From Clostridiales bacterium (lineage in GTDB: Bacteria; Bacillota; Clostridia; Oscillospirales; Oscillospiraceae): a stretch of 64,000 bases of DNA. The notes beneath the pieces were generated by a model. That model was given only the letters and a program-made list of their open reading frames with translations, was not told the origin of the DNA and searched no databases. The position numbers and the translations under genes were made by a program. The first letter of the stretch is position 1, and every line of letters begins with the position of its first letter. Below are positions 8,922 through 16,202 of this stretch, piece by piece. The DNA lies in assembly GCA_004557655.1 (NCBI GenBank), contig SFGJ01000006.1, positions 1 through 64,000 of the forward strand, written 5' to 3'.

Positions 8922-9823
8922 CAGGACTGGGTGCGCTGATCCGGCGCGATATGAAACTCTATTTCAAGGACAAGGGGATGTTCTTCTCCTCCCTCATCAC
9001 CCCCATATTGCTGCTGGTGCTGTATACTACCTTCTTGAAAAAGGTGTTCGACGACTCCTTCCGCTCCGCTCTGGAAGCGGCGGGGGCAACGGTGGCTGAC
9101 AGCGTACTAAACGGTGTGGTAGGCGGCCAGCTGATCTCCTCTCTGCTGGCGGTGAGCTGCGTGACGGTGGCTTTCTGCTCCAATTTGCTGATGATTAAGG
9201 ATAAGACCAGCGGTGCCCGTCACGATCTGACCATATCCCCGGTACGCTCGTCCACCATGGCCATGGGCTACTATTTGGCCAGCCTTCTCTCCACCCTCAT
9301 CATTACCTTTACAGCGGCTGCTGTGTGTCTGGGGTATCTGGCCTGCGTGGGCTGGTACCTCACGGCGGGCGATGTGCTGGGGCTGCTGCTGGATGTGTTT
9401 TTGCTGACCATGTTTGGTACGGCGCTTTCCTCCTGCATCAACTTCTGGCTCACTACTGACGGGCAGGCCTCGGCAGTGGGGACCATCGTCAGCGCCGGAT
9501 ACGGTTTTATCTGCGGCGCCTATATGCCGATCTCCAACTTTGGAACGGGCCTGCAGCGGGTTTTGTCCTTCCTGCCCGGCACCTACGGCACCAGCCTCCT
9601 GCGCAACCATGCCATGGGCGGGGCTTTTGCCGAGATGGAAAAACTGGGCTTCCCCGGGGAAGTTGTAAAGGCTATCCGTGACAGTGTGGACTGCAACCTG
9701 TATTTCTTCGATCATCAGGTGTCAGGCACCCAGATGTACCTGATCCTTGTGGGCAGCATCCTGCTTCTGGTTGGTCTCTATGTGGTCATCAACCGTATTG
9801 CCGGTCGCCGCGGCGCCCGCTGA
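8918..9823 (+). CDS. ABC-2 type permease
   Basis: 301 residues with the ABC-2 membrane domain layout: a cytoplasmic N terminus with RRDMKLYFKDKGMFF, a first helix at about 24-38, an extracellular loop, then five more helices ending in a basic tail. A conserved-looking ISNFGTGLQRVLSFLPGTYG segment lies before the last extracellular region. It is translationally coupled to the ATPase at 8007. The terminator at 9839 ends the operon. Confidence 0.9.
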   Translation: MTGLGALIRRDMKLYFKDKGMFFSSLITPILLLVLYTTFLKKVFDDSFRSALEAAGATVADSVLNGVVGGQLISSLLAVSCVTVAFCSNLLMIKDKTSGARHDLTISPVRSSTMAMGYYLASLLSTLIITFTAAAVCLGYLACVGWYLTAGDVLGLLLDVFLLTMFGTALSSCINFWLTTDGQASAVGTIVSAGYGFICGAYMPISNFGTGLQRVLSFLPGTYGTSLLRNHAMGGAFAEMEKLGFPGEVVKAIRDSVDCNLYFFDHQVSGTQMYLILVGSILLLVGLYVVINRIAGRRGAR

Positions 9824-9838
9824 GAATCTGTATTTATA

Positions 9839-9873
9839 AAAAAGAGAGGCTGCTGATCGCGGCTTCTCTTTTT
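9839..9873 (+). terminator. terminator of the ABC operon
   Basis: A 13-bp stem (9839-9851 with 9861-9873, two G-U pairs) ends in five T residues, 15 bp after the permease stop. Confidence 0.8.
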
Positions 9874-10021
9874 CGTTGTCAAGAGGGGAAAAAAGGAGAA
9901 AAAGGGAATGGACAGTTTTTGGGAGAAAAAAAGATTATGTAAAATCGACATTATTTTTTATAGTGAGAAATCCGGGGAAGGCAAAAGAAATATTTGTTGA
10001 AAATATATTGAAAATCAATTG

Positions 10022-10059
10022 TTTTCCCATGTGGAAAACTCTGTGGATAATGTGGATAA
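10022..10059 (+). promoter_or_regulatory. cluster of DnaA-box-like 9-mers
   Basis: Two tandem TGTGGATAA boxes, perfect matches to the reverse complement of TTATCCACA, are at 10042-10050 and 10051-10059. A TGTGGAAAA variant is at 10030-10038, preceded by TTTTCCCAT (10022-10030), a degraded box in opposite orientation. No dnaA or dnaN is near, and gene orientation does not switch here, so a DnaA titration or regulatory cluster is more likely than oriC. Confidence 0.6.
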
Positions 10060-10119
10060 CAAATTGTAGAATCAAAAAAGAAAAGATATTATGTTAATCT
10101 GTCGGATAAGGAGGAACGC

Positions 10120-10227
10120 TTGATTGCGGCGCGAAAACGGCGGAATAGGCGGGATTTCTCTCTTGTGATTTTGACGAAAACGGTCGAAGCGCCGGGAGGA
10201 AAAATGGAGCGAGAGGAGAAATGTTAG
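10120..10227 (+). CDS. possible small basic peptide (35 aa)
   Basis: A TTG codon at 10120 lies 5 nt downstream of a strong AAGGAGG site and opens 35 codons ending in TAG. The product would be very basic at its N terminus (IAARKRRNRR). No promoter was seen directly upstream and I recognise no family. It may be chance in a purine-rich stretch. Confidence 0.2.
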   Translation: MIAARKRRNRRDFSLVILTKTVEAPGGKMEREEKC

Positions 10228-10288
10228 GAAATTGTGAAGAAAGAATACGAACTGTATTCTCCGGCGGCGGCAGCGAGAAAAATGAGAG

Positions 10289-10317
10289 TTGACGGCGGAG
10301 GGAAAAGCTGATATAAT
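10289..10317 (+). promoter_or_regulatory. promoter of tRNA-Thr
   Basis: TTGACG (10289-10294), 17 bp, TATAAT (10312-10317), placing the start about 16 nt before the mature tRNA. Confidence 0.75.
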
Positions 10318-10339
10318 AAACCCTATCCGCAGAGGATGC

Positions 10340-10415
10340 GCTTGTGTGGCTCAGTTGGTAGAGCAGCTCACTCGTAATGAGCAGGTCGCCGGTTCGAGTC
10401 CGGCCACAAGCTCCA
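10340..10415 (+). tRNA. tRNA-Thr, anticodon CGT
   Basis: A complete cloverleaf of 76 nt including an encoded CCA. The acceptor GCTTGTG pairs with CACAAGC, the D stem is GCTC/GAGC, the anticodon stem GCTCA/TGAGC carries the loop CTCGTAA (anticodon CGT, reads ACG), and the T arm is GCCGG-TTCGAGT-CCGGC. It is a single-gene unit with its own promoter and terminator. Confidence 0.97.
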
Positions 10416-10416
10416 A

Positions 10417-10450
10417 AAGACCCCGCACTCCACTGAGTGCGGGGTCTTTC
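10417..10450 (+). terminator. terminator of tRNA-Thr
   Basis: AAGACCCCGCACTC pairs perfectly with GAGTGCGGGGTCTT around a CACT loop, followed by T residues. It may also stop minus-strand readthrough from the hydrogenase gene, which ends 20 bp away. Confidence 0.85.
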
Positions 10451-10470
10451 TATGCTGTGAAAGGATGGAT

Positions 10471-12207
10471 TCAGTTTCCGGAAGGCATCTTCCAGCCGTG
10501 GTGATCCGTGTGGAGCAGGTGGTGAGCCTTGGTGCTCATGGGCGTACCCAGGTAATCCCGGTACAGGGCAATGATATCGGCATTCTCATGGGAGAAGCGC
10601 ACAGGCTCCGCCTTGTCCAGTGCCCATAGGACATCGCCCCGGCTCTCGGCCAGCTCGCATCCATCGTGGATGGGTTGACCGCCGCCGCCGGCGCAGCCAC
10701 CGGGACAGGCCATGACCTCCACAAAGTCGTAGGATACCTCTCCCTTTTCCAGTGCCCGCATAAGACGGCGGGTATTGCCCAAACCGCTGACCACGGCAGT
10801 CCGTACGGTGCCAGCGCCGGGAATGTCGAAACGGGCCTCCTTCCATCCGTCCATACCGCGTACGGCGCGGAAGGCATCGGGATCCGGATTATTGCCTGTG
10901 ATCATGTGGTAAGCGGTACGCAGCGCCGCATCCATCACGCCGCCGGTGGAGCCGAAGATAACGGCCGCGCCGGTACCGGTGCCCAGAGGATTGTCAAAGG
11001 GGGTCTCCTCCAGTGTGGCTGGGACGATCTGCTCGCCGCGGAACATTCGCACCATTTCCCGCGTGGTCAGCACCACATCCACGTCCGGATCGCCGCAGGC
11101 ATCGGTCATGGTGGGCAGGGCGCACTCGCTCTTTTTGGAGACACACGGCATCACAGACACCACGAAAATATCGTGAGGATCCGCACCGATACTCTTGGCA
11201 AAGTAGCTCTTCGCCACGGCACCGAACATCTGCTGGGGACTCTTGGCTGTGGAGAGGTTATTGATGAACCGGGGGAACTGCCCCTTCACAAACCGCACCC
11301 AGCCCGGGCAGCAGGAGGTGAACATGGGCCAGGTGTAGCGGTCCCGATGGGTAAAGCGGTCGATGAACTCGCTGGCCTCCTCCATAATAGTGAGGTCGGC
11401 GGCGAAATTCGTGTCGAATACATAGTCAAAGCCGATCTGCTTCAGGGCGGTGACCATCCGCTGGGCTGTGGCAAATTTGGGGTCCAGGTGGTAGTACTCT
11501 GCCCAGGCGGCCCGGACCGCCGGAGCAATCTGCACCACGGTGATCTTCTTGGGGTTTGCCAGAGCGTCGAAGACCTTGCCGGTGTCGTCCCGCTCCTGCA
11601 GGGCGCCCACGGGACAGTGGGTGATGCACTGGCCGCAGTAGGTGCAGTCGGAGTCGGCGATAGAGCGGGCCGTGGAAACGCCGATGGTGGTGTGAGAGCC
11701 GGTGCCCATCAGATCCCAGATGTTCATGCTCTGGATCTTGTCACACACCTGCACGCAGCGCATACAGCGCACGCAGCGGTTCTCGATGCGCACCACGGGG
11801 TTGGAAAAGTCATCCTCTGTGTTTTTCAGATCCTTGATGTAGTGGTCGCCCAAAAGGTTATAGTCATTGGTGAGCTTTTGCAGCTTGCAGTTTCCGCTGC
11901 GGGTGCATTTGGTGCAGTGGGTGTCATGCTGGCTCAAAAGCAGCCGCAGATTCACCCGGCGGGCCTCCCGGGCCCGGGGAGAATTGGTGTGTACCACCAT
12001 ACCCTCAGATACCACATTGTCGCAGGAGGGAACCAGACGCTCCAGTCCCTCGATCTCCACCATGCACAGCCGGCAGGCGGCGATCTCGTTGATGTCCTTG
12101 AGATAGCACAGGGTAGGAATATCAATGTTCACAGAGCGGGCGGCCTCCAGAATGGTGGTGCCCTCCGGTACAGAGACCGGCTTTTTGTCAATGATGAGGT
12201 TTACCAT
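10471..12207 (-). CDS. NAD(P)H-linked [FeFe]-hydrogenase catalytic subunit
   Basis: 578 residues with the modular plan of group A hydrogenases. An N-terminal [2Fe-2S] domain has C34, C45, C48 and C62, then a His-Cys3 cluster site (H94, C98, C101, C107), two [4Fe-4S] ferredoxin motifs (CVRCMRCVQVC and CTYCGQCITHC), the H-cluster domain and a short C-terminal small-subunit region. H-cluster loops read TSCCPGW (L1), MPCVSKKSE (L2) and MACPGGCAGGGGQP (L3); L2 is usually MPCTAKK, so two positions differ. The enzyme would make or use H2 with electrons passed through the iron-sulfur chain. It overlaps its partner gene by 7 bp (ATGGTAA). HydE, HydF and HydG maturases are not in the window. Confidence 0.95.
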   Translation of the reverse strand: MVNLIIDKKPVSVPEGTTILEAARSVNIDIPTLCYLKDINEIAACRLCMVEIEGLERLVPSCDNVVSEGMVVHTNSPRAREARRVNLRLLLSQHDTHCTKCTRSGNCKLQKLTNDYNLLGDHYIKDLKNTEDDFSNPVVRIENRCVRCMRCVQVCDKIQSMNIWDLMGTGSHTTIGVSTARSIADSDCTYCGQCITHCPVGALQERDDTGKVFDALANPKKITVVQIAPAVRAAWAEYYHLDPKFATAQRMVTALKQIGFDYVFDTNFAADLTIMEEASEFIDRFTHRDRYTWPMFTSCCPGWVRFVKGQFPRFINNLSTAKSPQQMFGAVAKSYFAKSIGADPHDIFVVSVMPCVSKKSECALPTMTDACGDPDVDVVLTTREMVRMFRGEQIVPATLEETPFDNPLGTGTGAAVIFGSTGGVMDAALRTAYHMITGNNPDPDAFRAVRGMDGWKEARFDIPGAGTVRTAVVSGLGNTRRLMRALEKGEVSYDFVEVMACPGGCAGGGGQPIHDGCELAESRGDVLWALDKAEPVRFSHENADIIALYRDYLGTPMSTKAHHLLHTDHHGWKMPSGN

Positions 12208-14036
12208 TTGTCAACTCGACCTCCTTTGAAGATGCCATAGCCGAAGTGGTCACACCGCAGGCAGCGGGAGGCCTCGGTGACGGCGCCCTCATGGGTCAGG
12301 CCGCACTCGATGTCCTCGAAATCACACTTGCGCTGACAGGCTTCCCGCTCGGTGGTATTGATGCGTCCGTGGGGCGGACGGTTGTTCAGCTTGGGACTGG
12401 GAATGTCAACATCCACGGTGATCTCATGGTGATAGCCCAGGTGCTCGTCGATATTGGCGGCAGCCACCTTGCCGGCGGCAATGGCCCGGATGGCGGTGGC
12501 AGGGCCGGTGACGCAGTCGCCTCCGGCGAACACATTGTCCATGTCGCCCACCTGACCGGAAAGCCCAGCCACGAAAGTGCCCCGCTTGATGGGCACGCCG
12601 GCGGAGTCAAATCCGCTGATCTCGATACCCTGCCCGATGGCCACCACGATAATGTCCGCCTCCAGCCGCACTTCGTCCAACACGGCGTCGTGGGGCTTGG
12701 GCCGGCCTGCCTTGTCTGCCTCGCCGATGAGCTGTGGCTGCACCCACAGGGCATTGGCTACGCCCTCCTCGTCCGCTTCGATGCGGACAGGGGCGGCTAG
12801 CGTCATGATCTCTGCACCCTCGGCCATGGCTCCTGCGACCTCATCGGGCAGAGCGGTCATGTCCTCAATGCGGCGGCGATAAACGCAGGTGACCTTCTCC
12901 GCGCCCAGACGGATGGAACTGCGGGTGACATCCATAGCCACATTGCCGCCGCCGATGACCACCACTTTCTTGCCGGTGAAATCAGGCATAATGTCATCAC
13001 CGATGGCCCGGAGCATCTCCACGGCGGACATGACGTTCTTGCTGTCCTCACCGGGAATGCCGGTCTTTTTATCCTGATGGGCGCCGATGGCAATGTATAG
13101 GCAGTCGTACTGTTTCTGCAGATCCTCCAGCCATATATCCTTGCCCACGGTGACGCCGGTATGTACCTCGATGCCCAGGGACAGGATGGACTGGATCTCA
13201 GCGTCCAGCAGATGCCGGGGGAAACGGTAGCTGGGAATGCCGTAGCGGAGCATACCGCCCAACTGCTTGGCCTCCTCAAACACGGTAACCTTATGACCCA
13301 TGAGCGCCAGATAGTAGGCGCAGCTCAATCCGCTGGGGCCGCCGCCTACAATGGCCACAGTCTTGCCGGTGGCCGGAGCGCACTCCGGCTGGGGTACATC
13401 TCCGGCGTGATCCACGGCGTAACGCTTCAGACCCCGGATGTTGATGGCGTCGTCAATCATATTGCGGCGGCACCGGGCCTCGCAGGGATGCTCGCAGATG
13501 TAGGCGCAGGCAGTGGGGAAGGGATTATCCTTTCGGATCAGGCGCACGGCGTCGGCGCAGCGATCTTCGCCCACCAGAGCCATGTAGCCGGGAATATCCA
13601 CCCCGGCGGGACACAGGGCGACGCATGGCACGGGGTATTTAAGCCCTGCCAGGCACCGCTGATGGAGGATGTGCTCCTCGTAGTCATCCCGGAATCCCTC
13701 CAGGCCGTCCACCACCAGGCGGGCCGCATCCCGGCCGATGGCACAGTCCGCCGTGTTGACGATGGTGCGGGCGGTTTTTTCAATGGTAATCAGAGTGTTC
13801 ATTGTGGCTGTGCCGGAGAGGACCTGCTCCAAAAGCATGGCAAGCTGTCCCAAACCGATGCGGCAGGGCACGCACTTGCCGCAGCTCTGAGCGTGGCACA
13901 GCCGCAGAAAACTCAAAGCCATGTCCACGGGACACAGGCCCGGGGGGCTGGCGGCGATACGGCGTTCCACGTCACGGTAGAGATTTTCCACCACAGTCTC
14001 GGCCTTGCTGGGAGACTTGATATCCAATCTGCTCAT
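12201..14036 (-). CDS. fusion of NuoF C-terminal Fe-S domain with a GltD/NfnB-like flavin oxidoreductase
   Basis: 611 residues in two parts. Residues about 1-130 carry the iron-sulfur domain found at the C terminus of NuoF/HydB (SCGKCVPCRIG at 51-61, then NTADCAIG), without the FMN/NADH-binding part. The rest resembles glutamate synthase small subunit: cysteine-rich entry CVALCPAGVDIPGY and CEHPCEARCRR, FAD site VAIVGGGPSGLSCAYYLALMG, nucleotide site VVVIGGGNVAMDVTRSSIRLGA, and a C-terminal FAGGDCVTGPATAIRAIAAG. It probably moves electrons between NAD(P)H and the hydrogenase encoded by the overlapping downstream gene. Whether the pair bifurcates electrons cannot be read from sequence. Confidence 0.88.
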   Translation of the reverse strand: MSRLDIKSPSKAETVVENLYRDVERRIAASPPGLCPVDMALSFLRLCHAQSCGKCVPCRIGLGQLAMLLEQVLSGTATMNTLITIEKTARTIVNTADCAIGRDAARLVVDGLEGFRDDYEEHILHQRCLAGLKYPVPCVALCPAGVDIPGYMALVGEDRCADAVRLIRKDNPFPTACAYICEHPCEARCRRNMIDDAINIRGLKRYAVDHAGDVPQPECAPATGKTVAIVGGGPSGLSCAYYLALMGHKVTVFEEAKQLGGMLRYGIPSYRFPRHLLDAEIQSILSLGIEVHTGVTVGKDIWLEDLQKQYDCLYIAIGAHQDKKTGIPGEDSKNVMSAVEMLRAIGDDIMPDFTGKKVVVIGGGNVAMDVTRSSIRLGAEKVTCVYRRRIEDMTALPDEVAGAMAEGAEIMTLAAPVRIEADEEGVANALWVQPQLIGEADKAGRPKPHDAVLDEVRLEADIIVVAIGQGIEISGFDSAGVPIKRGTFVAGLSGQVGDMDNVFAGGDCVTGPATAIRAIAAGKVAAANIDEHLGYHHEITVDVDIPSPKLNNRPPHGRINTTEREACQRKCDFEDIECGLTHEGAVTEASRCLRCDHFGYGIFKGGRVDKW

Positions 14037-14066
14037 ATTGAATCACTCCTTTTCTGTAATGCGCGG

Positions 14067-14096
14067 ATTATATACCAATAAGAATGGCACAAACAA
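14067..14096 (-). promoter_or_regulatory. possible promoter of the hydrogenase operon
   Basis: On the minus strand TTGTTT (14096-14091) and TATAAT (14072-14067) are 18 bp apart; start codon 31 bp downstream with an AAAGGAG site. The -35 is weak. Confidence 0.45.
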
Positions 14097-14099
14097 ACC

Positions 14100-14342
14100 A
14101 GAAAGTCAATTAAATATAAAAAGTTTTTATTATGTGAGTTTTTGTCAAAAAAATGAAAAAATACAGAAAAAAAGTTTGTAGAATATTTTTAAAAGAAAAA
14201 ATAAAAAATGGTCGGAAATTAAAAAAGAATTTTGATATTTTTCAAAGATTGATAAAAAATAAATTAAGAGTTTATAGATAAAAGCTGCCGAAAGAAGTCA
14301 TAAGAAGTCGTCAAATTATCGTACAATATTGATTAAATTCTC
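14100..14342 (+). other. AT-rich upstream region of spo0A
   Basis: About 240 bp of A/T-rich, non-coding DNA between the divergent hydrogenase operon and spo0A. It contains TTTGTCAAA (14142-14150) and, on the opposite strand, TTTGACGAC (14315-14307), each one or two mismatches from the Spo0A box TTTGTCGAA. Autoregulation is possible but the base composition makes chance matches likely. Confidence 0.4.
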
Positions 14343-14371
14343 TTGAAAACGACATGGAAATATGGTAAATT
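14343..14371 (+). promoter_or_regulatory. promoter of spo0A
   Basis: TTGAAA (14343-14348), 17 bp, TAAATT (14366-14371) with an extended TGG just before it. The leader is about 70 nt. I saw no clear sigma-H promoter. Confidence 0.5.
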
Positions 14372-14449
14372 ATATGCAAGTCAGGGGATTGCTGTTGAGG
14401 AAGAATATAAAATGCGCTGAAAATTTAATATGTAAGGACGAGGGAGAGT

Positions 14450-15208
14450 ATGGATAACAGAGCAAGCGTTGTATTAGCAGACGCAAGCGAAGAGTATCGA
14501 ATGATGCTGAAGAAAACCGTGGAGAGCACAGGGGAGTTCCAGGTTATTGGCAGTACAGGCTCCGGAGCGGAGGCACTGCGCATGGTGCAGCAGATGCATC
14601 CGCAGCTCCTGCTCATGGATCTTGTGCTTCCGGAACTGGACGGCTTCGGATTGCTCAAGCAGCTGCAAAGCTTGGGGGAGCTGGCACCAAAGACCATCGT
14701 GGTGTCCGCATTTTGCGTGCAGCGTACCGTTAGTCAGGCTGTGAAAATGGGAGTGTGGTACTTTTTGTCCAAACCCTGCAACGAAGAGTCTATGCTGGAG
14801 CTGATGCGCCAGGCGGTGCAATCTCAACAGGAGACGGGGAGTTTTTCTCCGGCGTTGGAGGGGCAGGTGACAGCCATCATTCATGAAATTGGCGTTCCTG
14901 CACATATCAAGGGGTATCAATACCTGCGGGAGGCCATCCTCATCGCCGTGCAGGATATGGAGGTCATCAATGCGGTGACCAAGGTTCTGTACCCGGAGGT
15001 AGCCAATCGCTTTTCGACCACCCCGTCCCGAGTGGAGCGAGCTATCCGCCACGCCATTGAGGTGGCGTGGGACCGCGGGGATCTGGAGACCCTGCAAAAG
15101 TATTTCGGATACACCGTGAACTCAGCAAAGGGCAAGCCTACGAATTCAGAATTTATTGCCATGATCGCAGACCGGCTGCAGCTTAAAATGCGGCGGAACC
15201 GGGCCTGA
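14450..15208 (+). CDS. spo0A: sporulation transcription factor Spo0A
   Basis: 252 residues. The N-terminal receiver domain has phosphoacceptor D57 ([13 protein letters not shown]), S86 and K108 (FLSKPC). The C-terminal DNA-binding domain from about 177 has [32 protein letters not shown], almost diagnostic of Spo0A. It is the phosphorelay-controlled switch for sporulation. Odd point: the acidic pocket reads ADAS, with D11 but alanine at 12, where most Spo0A proteins have two acidic residues (ADDN in Bacillus). Phosphorylation chemistry may differ. It is monocistronic, with an AT-rich upstream region and a strong terminator. Confidence 0.96.
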   Translation: MDNRASVVLADASEEYRMMLKKTVESTGEFQVIGSTGSGAEALRMVQQMHPQLLLMDLVLPELDGFGLLKQLQSLGELAPKTIVVSAFCVQRTVSQAVKMGVWYFLSKPCNEESMLELMRQAVQSQQETGSFSPALEGQVTAIIHEIGVPAHIKGYQYLREAILIAVQDMEVINAVTKVLYPEVANRFSTTPSRVERAIRHAIEVAWDRGDLETLQKYFGYTVNSAKGKPTNSEFIAMIADRLQLKMRRNRA

Positions 15209-15274
15209 AAATGCGGCAATGCTCCGGATGCACGCCAGCGCATACATCCGGCGGGCAGAACAGCTTCTTCCTGT

Positions 15275-15316
15275 AAAAAAACACACACCCGATCTATGAG
15301 CGGGTGTGTGTTTTTT
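15275..15316. terminator. bidirectional terminator between spo0A and the alarmone synthetase gene
   Basis: A long stem, 15275-15291 with 15301-15316 (ACACACACCCG/CGGGTGTGTGT core), has A and T runs on either side, so it can act for both converging genes. Confidence 0.85.
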
Positions 15317-15320
15317 CATT

Positions 15321-16028
15321 TTACAGGGGGGTTTCCGGGTCGGAATCCTCATACTCGGCCTGCCTGCCCTTGTAGATGTTCTGCATCTCCCGGTCCACCT
15401 CGTAAACTGCCTCGGAGCATAGTCGCAGACGGTTGGCGTCAGCCTCGGAAAAGGCGCGGTTGGACTTGTAGCGCAGTTCATGCTCCAGACTGGCCCACAT
15501 ATCCATGGCAATGGTGCGCAGTTGGATCTCCACCGGCAGGTGCAGTGTACCCTCGGAGATGACGATGGGCACCTCCACAATGAGATGCAGGCTGCGGTAA
15601 CCGGAGGCCTTGGGGGTCTTAATGTAATCCACCTCCTGCAGCACCCGGAAGGATTCGTTCCGGGTAAGCAGGCTGCGTAAGTAATAAATGTCATCTAAGT
15701 AGTTGCAGATGATGCGAATGCCTGCCACATCCTGCACATAGGCGTAGATATTGTCCACGGTGACGGCGTGGCCCCGCCGCTGGAGCTTTTCCACGATGGA
15801 GTCCAGAGTCTTGATGCGGTACTCAATGTGATGGATGGGAGAGCGGTCATTTAGGGTAGCAAACTCTTCATCCAGTATTTCCATCTGTGCCACAGCGATC
15901 TTCAAAGCGCTGCGGTACAGGTGATTCACCCGCACCATGCCCTGAGCCAGCTCTTTCTCCTGTTGGGGAGTACAGTTGGGCAGGTGGATGTTTTTTAGGG
16001 CCGGACGGTTGGTTTTCTCGACCATCAT
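15321..16028 (-). CDS. small alarmone synthetase, (p)ppGpp synthetase of RelQ/YjbM type
   Basis: 235 residues containing only a synthetase domain, without the HD hydrolase or TGS/ACT regions of long RelA/SpoT proteins. Matches include HHIEYRIKTLDSIVEKLQRRG (about 61-81), DVAGIRIICNYLDDIYYL (about 96-113), the G-loop-like TPKASGYRSLHLIVEVP and EIQLRTIAMDMWASLEHELRYK. It transfers pyrophosphate from ATP to GTP or GDP in the stringent response. It is monocistronic, convergent with spo0A. A perfect palindrome just upstream of the ribosome binding site (16044-16059) may control it. Confidence 0.93.
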   Translation of the reverse strand: MMVEKTNRPALKNIHLPNCTPQQEKELAQGMVRVNHLYRSALKIAVAQMEILDEEFATLNDRSPIHHIEYRIKTLDSIVEKLQRRGHAVTVDNIYAYVQDVAGIRIICNYLDDIYYLRSLLTRNESFRVLQEVDYIKTPKASGYRSLHLIVEVPIVISEGTLHLPVEIQLRTIAMDMWASLEHELRYKSNRAFSEADANRLRLCSEAVYEVDREMQNIYKGRQAEYEDSDPETPL

Positions 16029-16043
16029 GGCAATAGTCCCTCC

Positions 16044-16059
16044 TTGCCCTTTAGGGCAA
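16044..16059 (-). promoter_or_regulatory. perfect palindrome in the leader of the alarmone synthetase gene
   Basis: TTGCCCT-TT-AGGGCAA is a 7-bp perfect inverted repeat immediately upstream of the AAGGAGGG ribosome binding site. A TATACT -10 with an upstream TGTGG lies at 16084-16079, so the repeat is in the 5' untranslated region. It could be an operator or an RNA hairpin next to the ribosome site. Confidence 0.4.
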
Positions 16060-16151
16060 AATTCTTTCTTTATTTAAAAGTATACCACACTTGGGGAGAT
16101 AATGTGTGAATAATTTGTGTAGTCTGCAAAAACCATCCCGTCTTTCCACTG

Positions 16152-16191
16152 AAAAACCGCGGCAGCCCGTTTGCAGGCTGCCGCGGTTTTT
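16152..16191 (-). terminator. terminator of hom
   Basis: A 16-bp perfect stem (16152-16167 with 16176-16191) ends in T residues on the minus strand, 11 bp after the hom stop. Confidence 0.85.
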
Positions 16192-16202
16192 GGCAGAAAG
16201 TG

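Larger units (their letters stand above)
9874..10339 (+). other. gene-poor intergenic region with DnaA-like boxes
   Basis: About 465 bp without a convincing protein gene. The first half is AT rich (poly-A/T runs near 9927-9965). The centre holds clustered DnaA-box sequences (10022-10059). The second half is purine rich and contains a doubtful 35-codon ORF. The tRNA-Thr promoter is at the right end. An open frame at 9876-10097 runs through the DnaA boxes and has no family features. Confidence 0.6.

Noticed and set aside
9876..10097. 73-codon open frame through the DnaA-box cluster
   Set aside because: Low-complexity, no ribosome site at proper spacing, and it overlaps the terminator end and DnaA boxes.
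9874..10340. Chromosomal replication origin
   Set aside because: The DnaA boxes are good, but there is no dnaA, dnaN, rpmH or gene-orientation switch, and the rRNA and dcw genes on either side read in the same direction.
10666..12240. Long open frame (524 codons) antisense to the hydrogenase gene
   Set aside because: It mirrors the codons of a clearly real gene; the product is rich in His, Gly and Ala as expected for an antisense frame in GC-rich DNA and shows no family motif.
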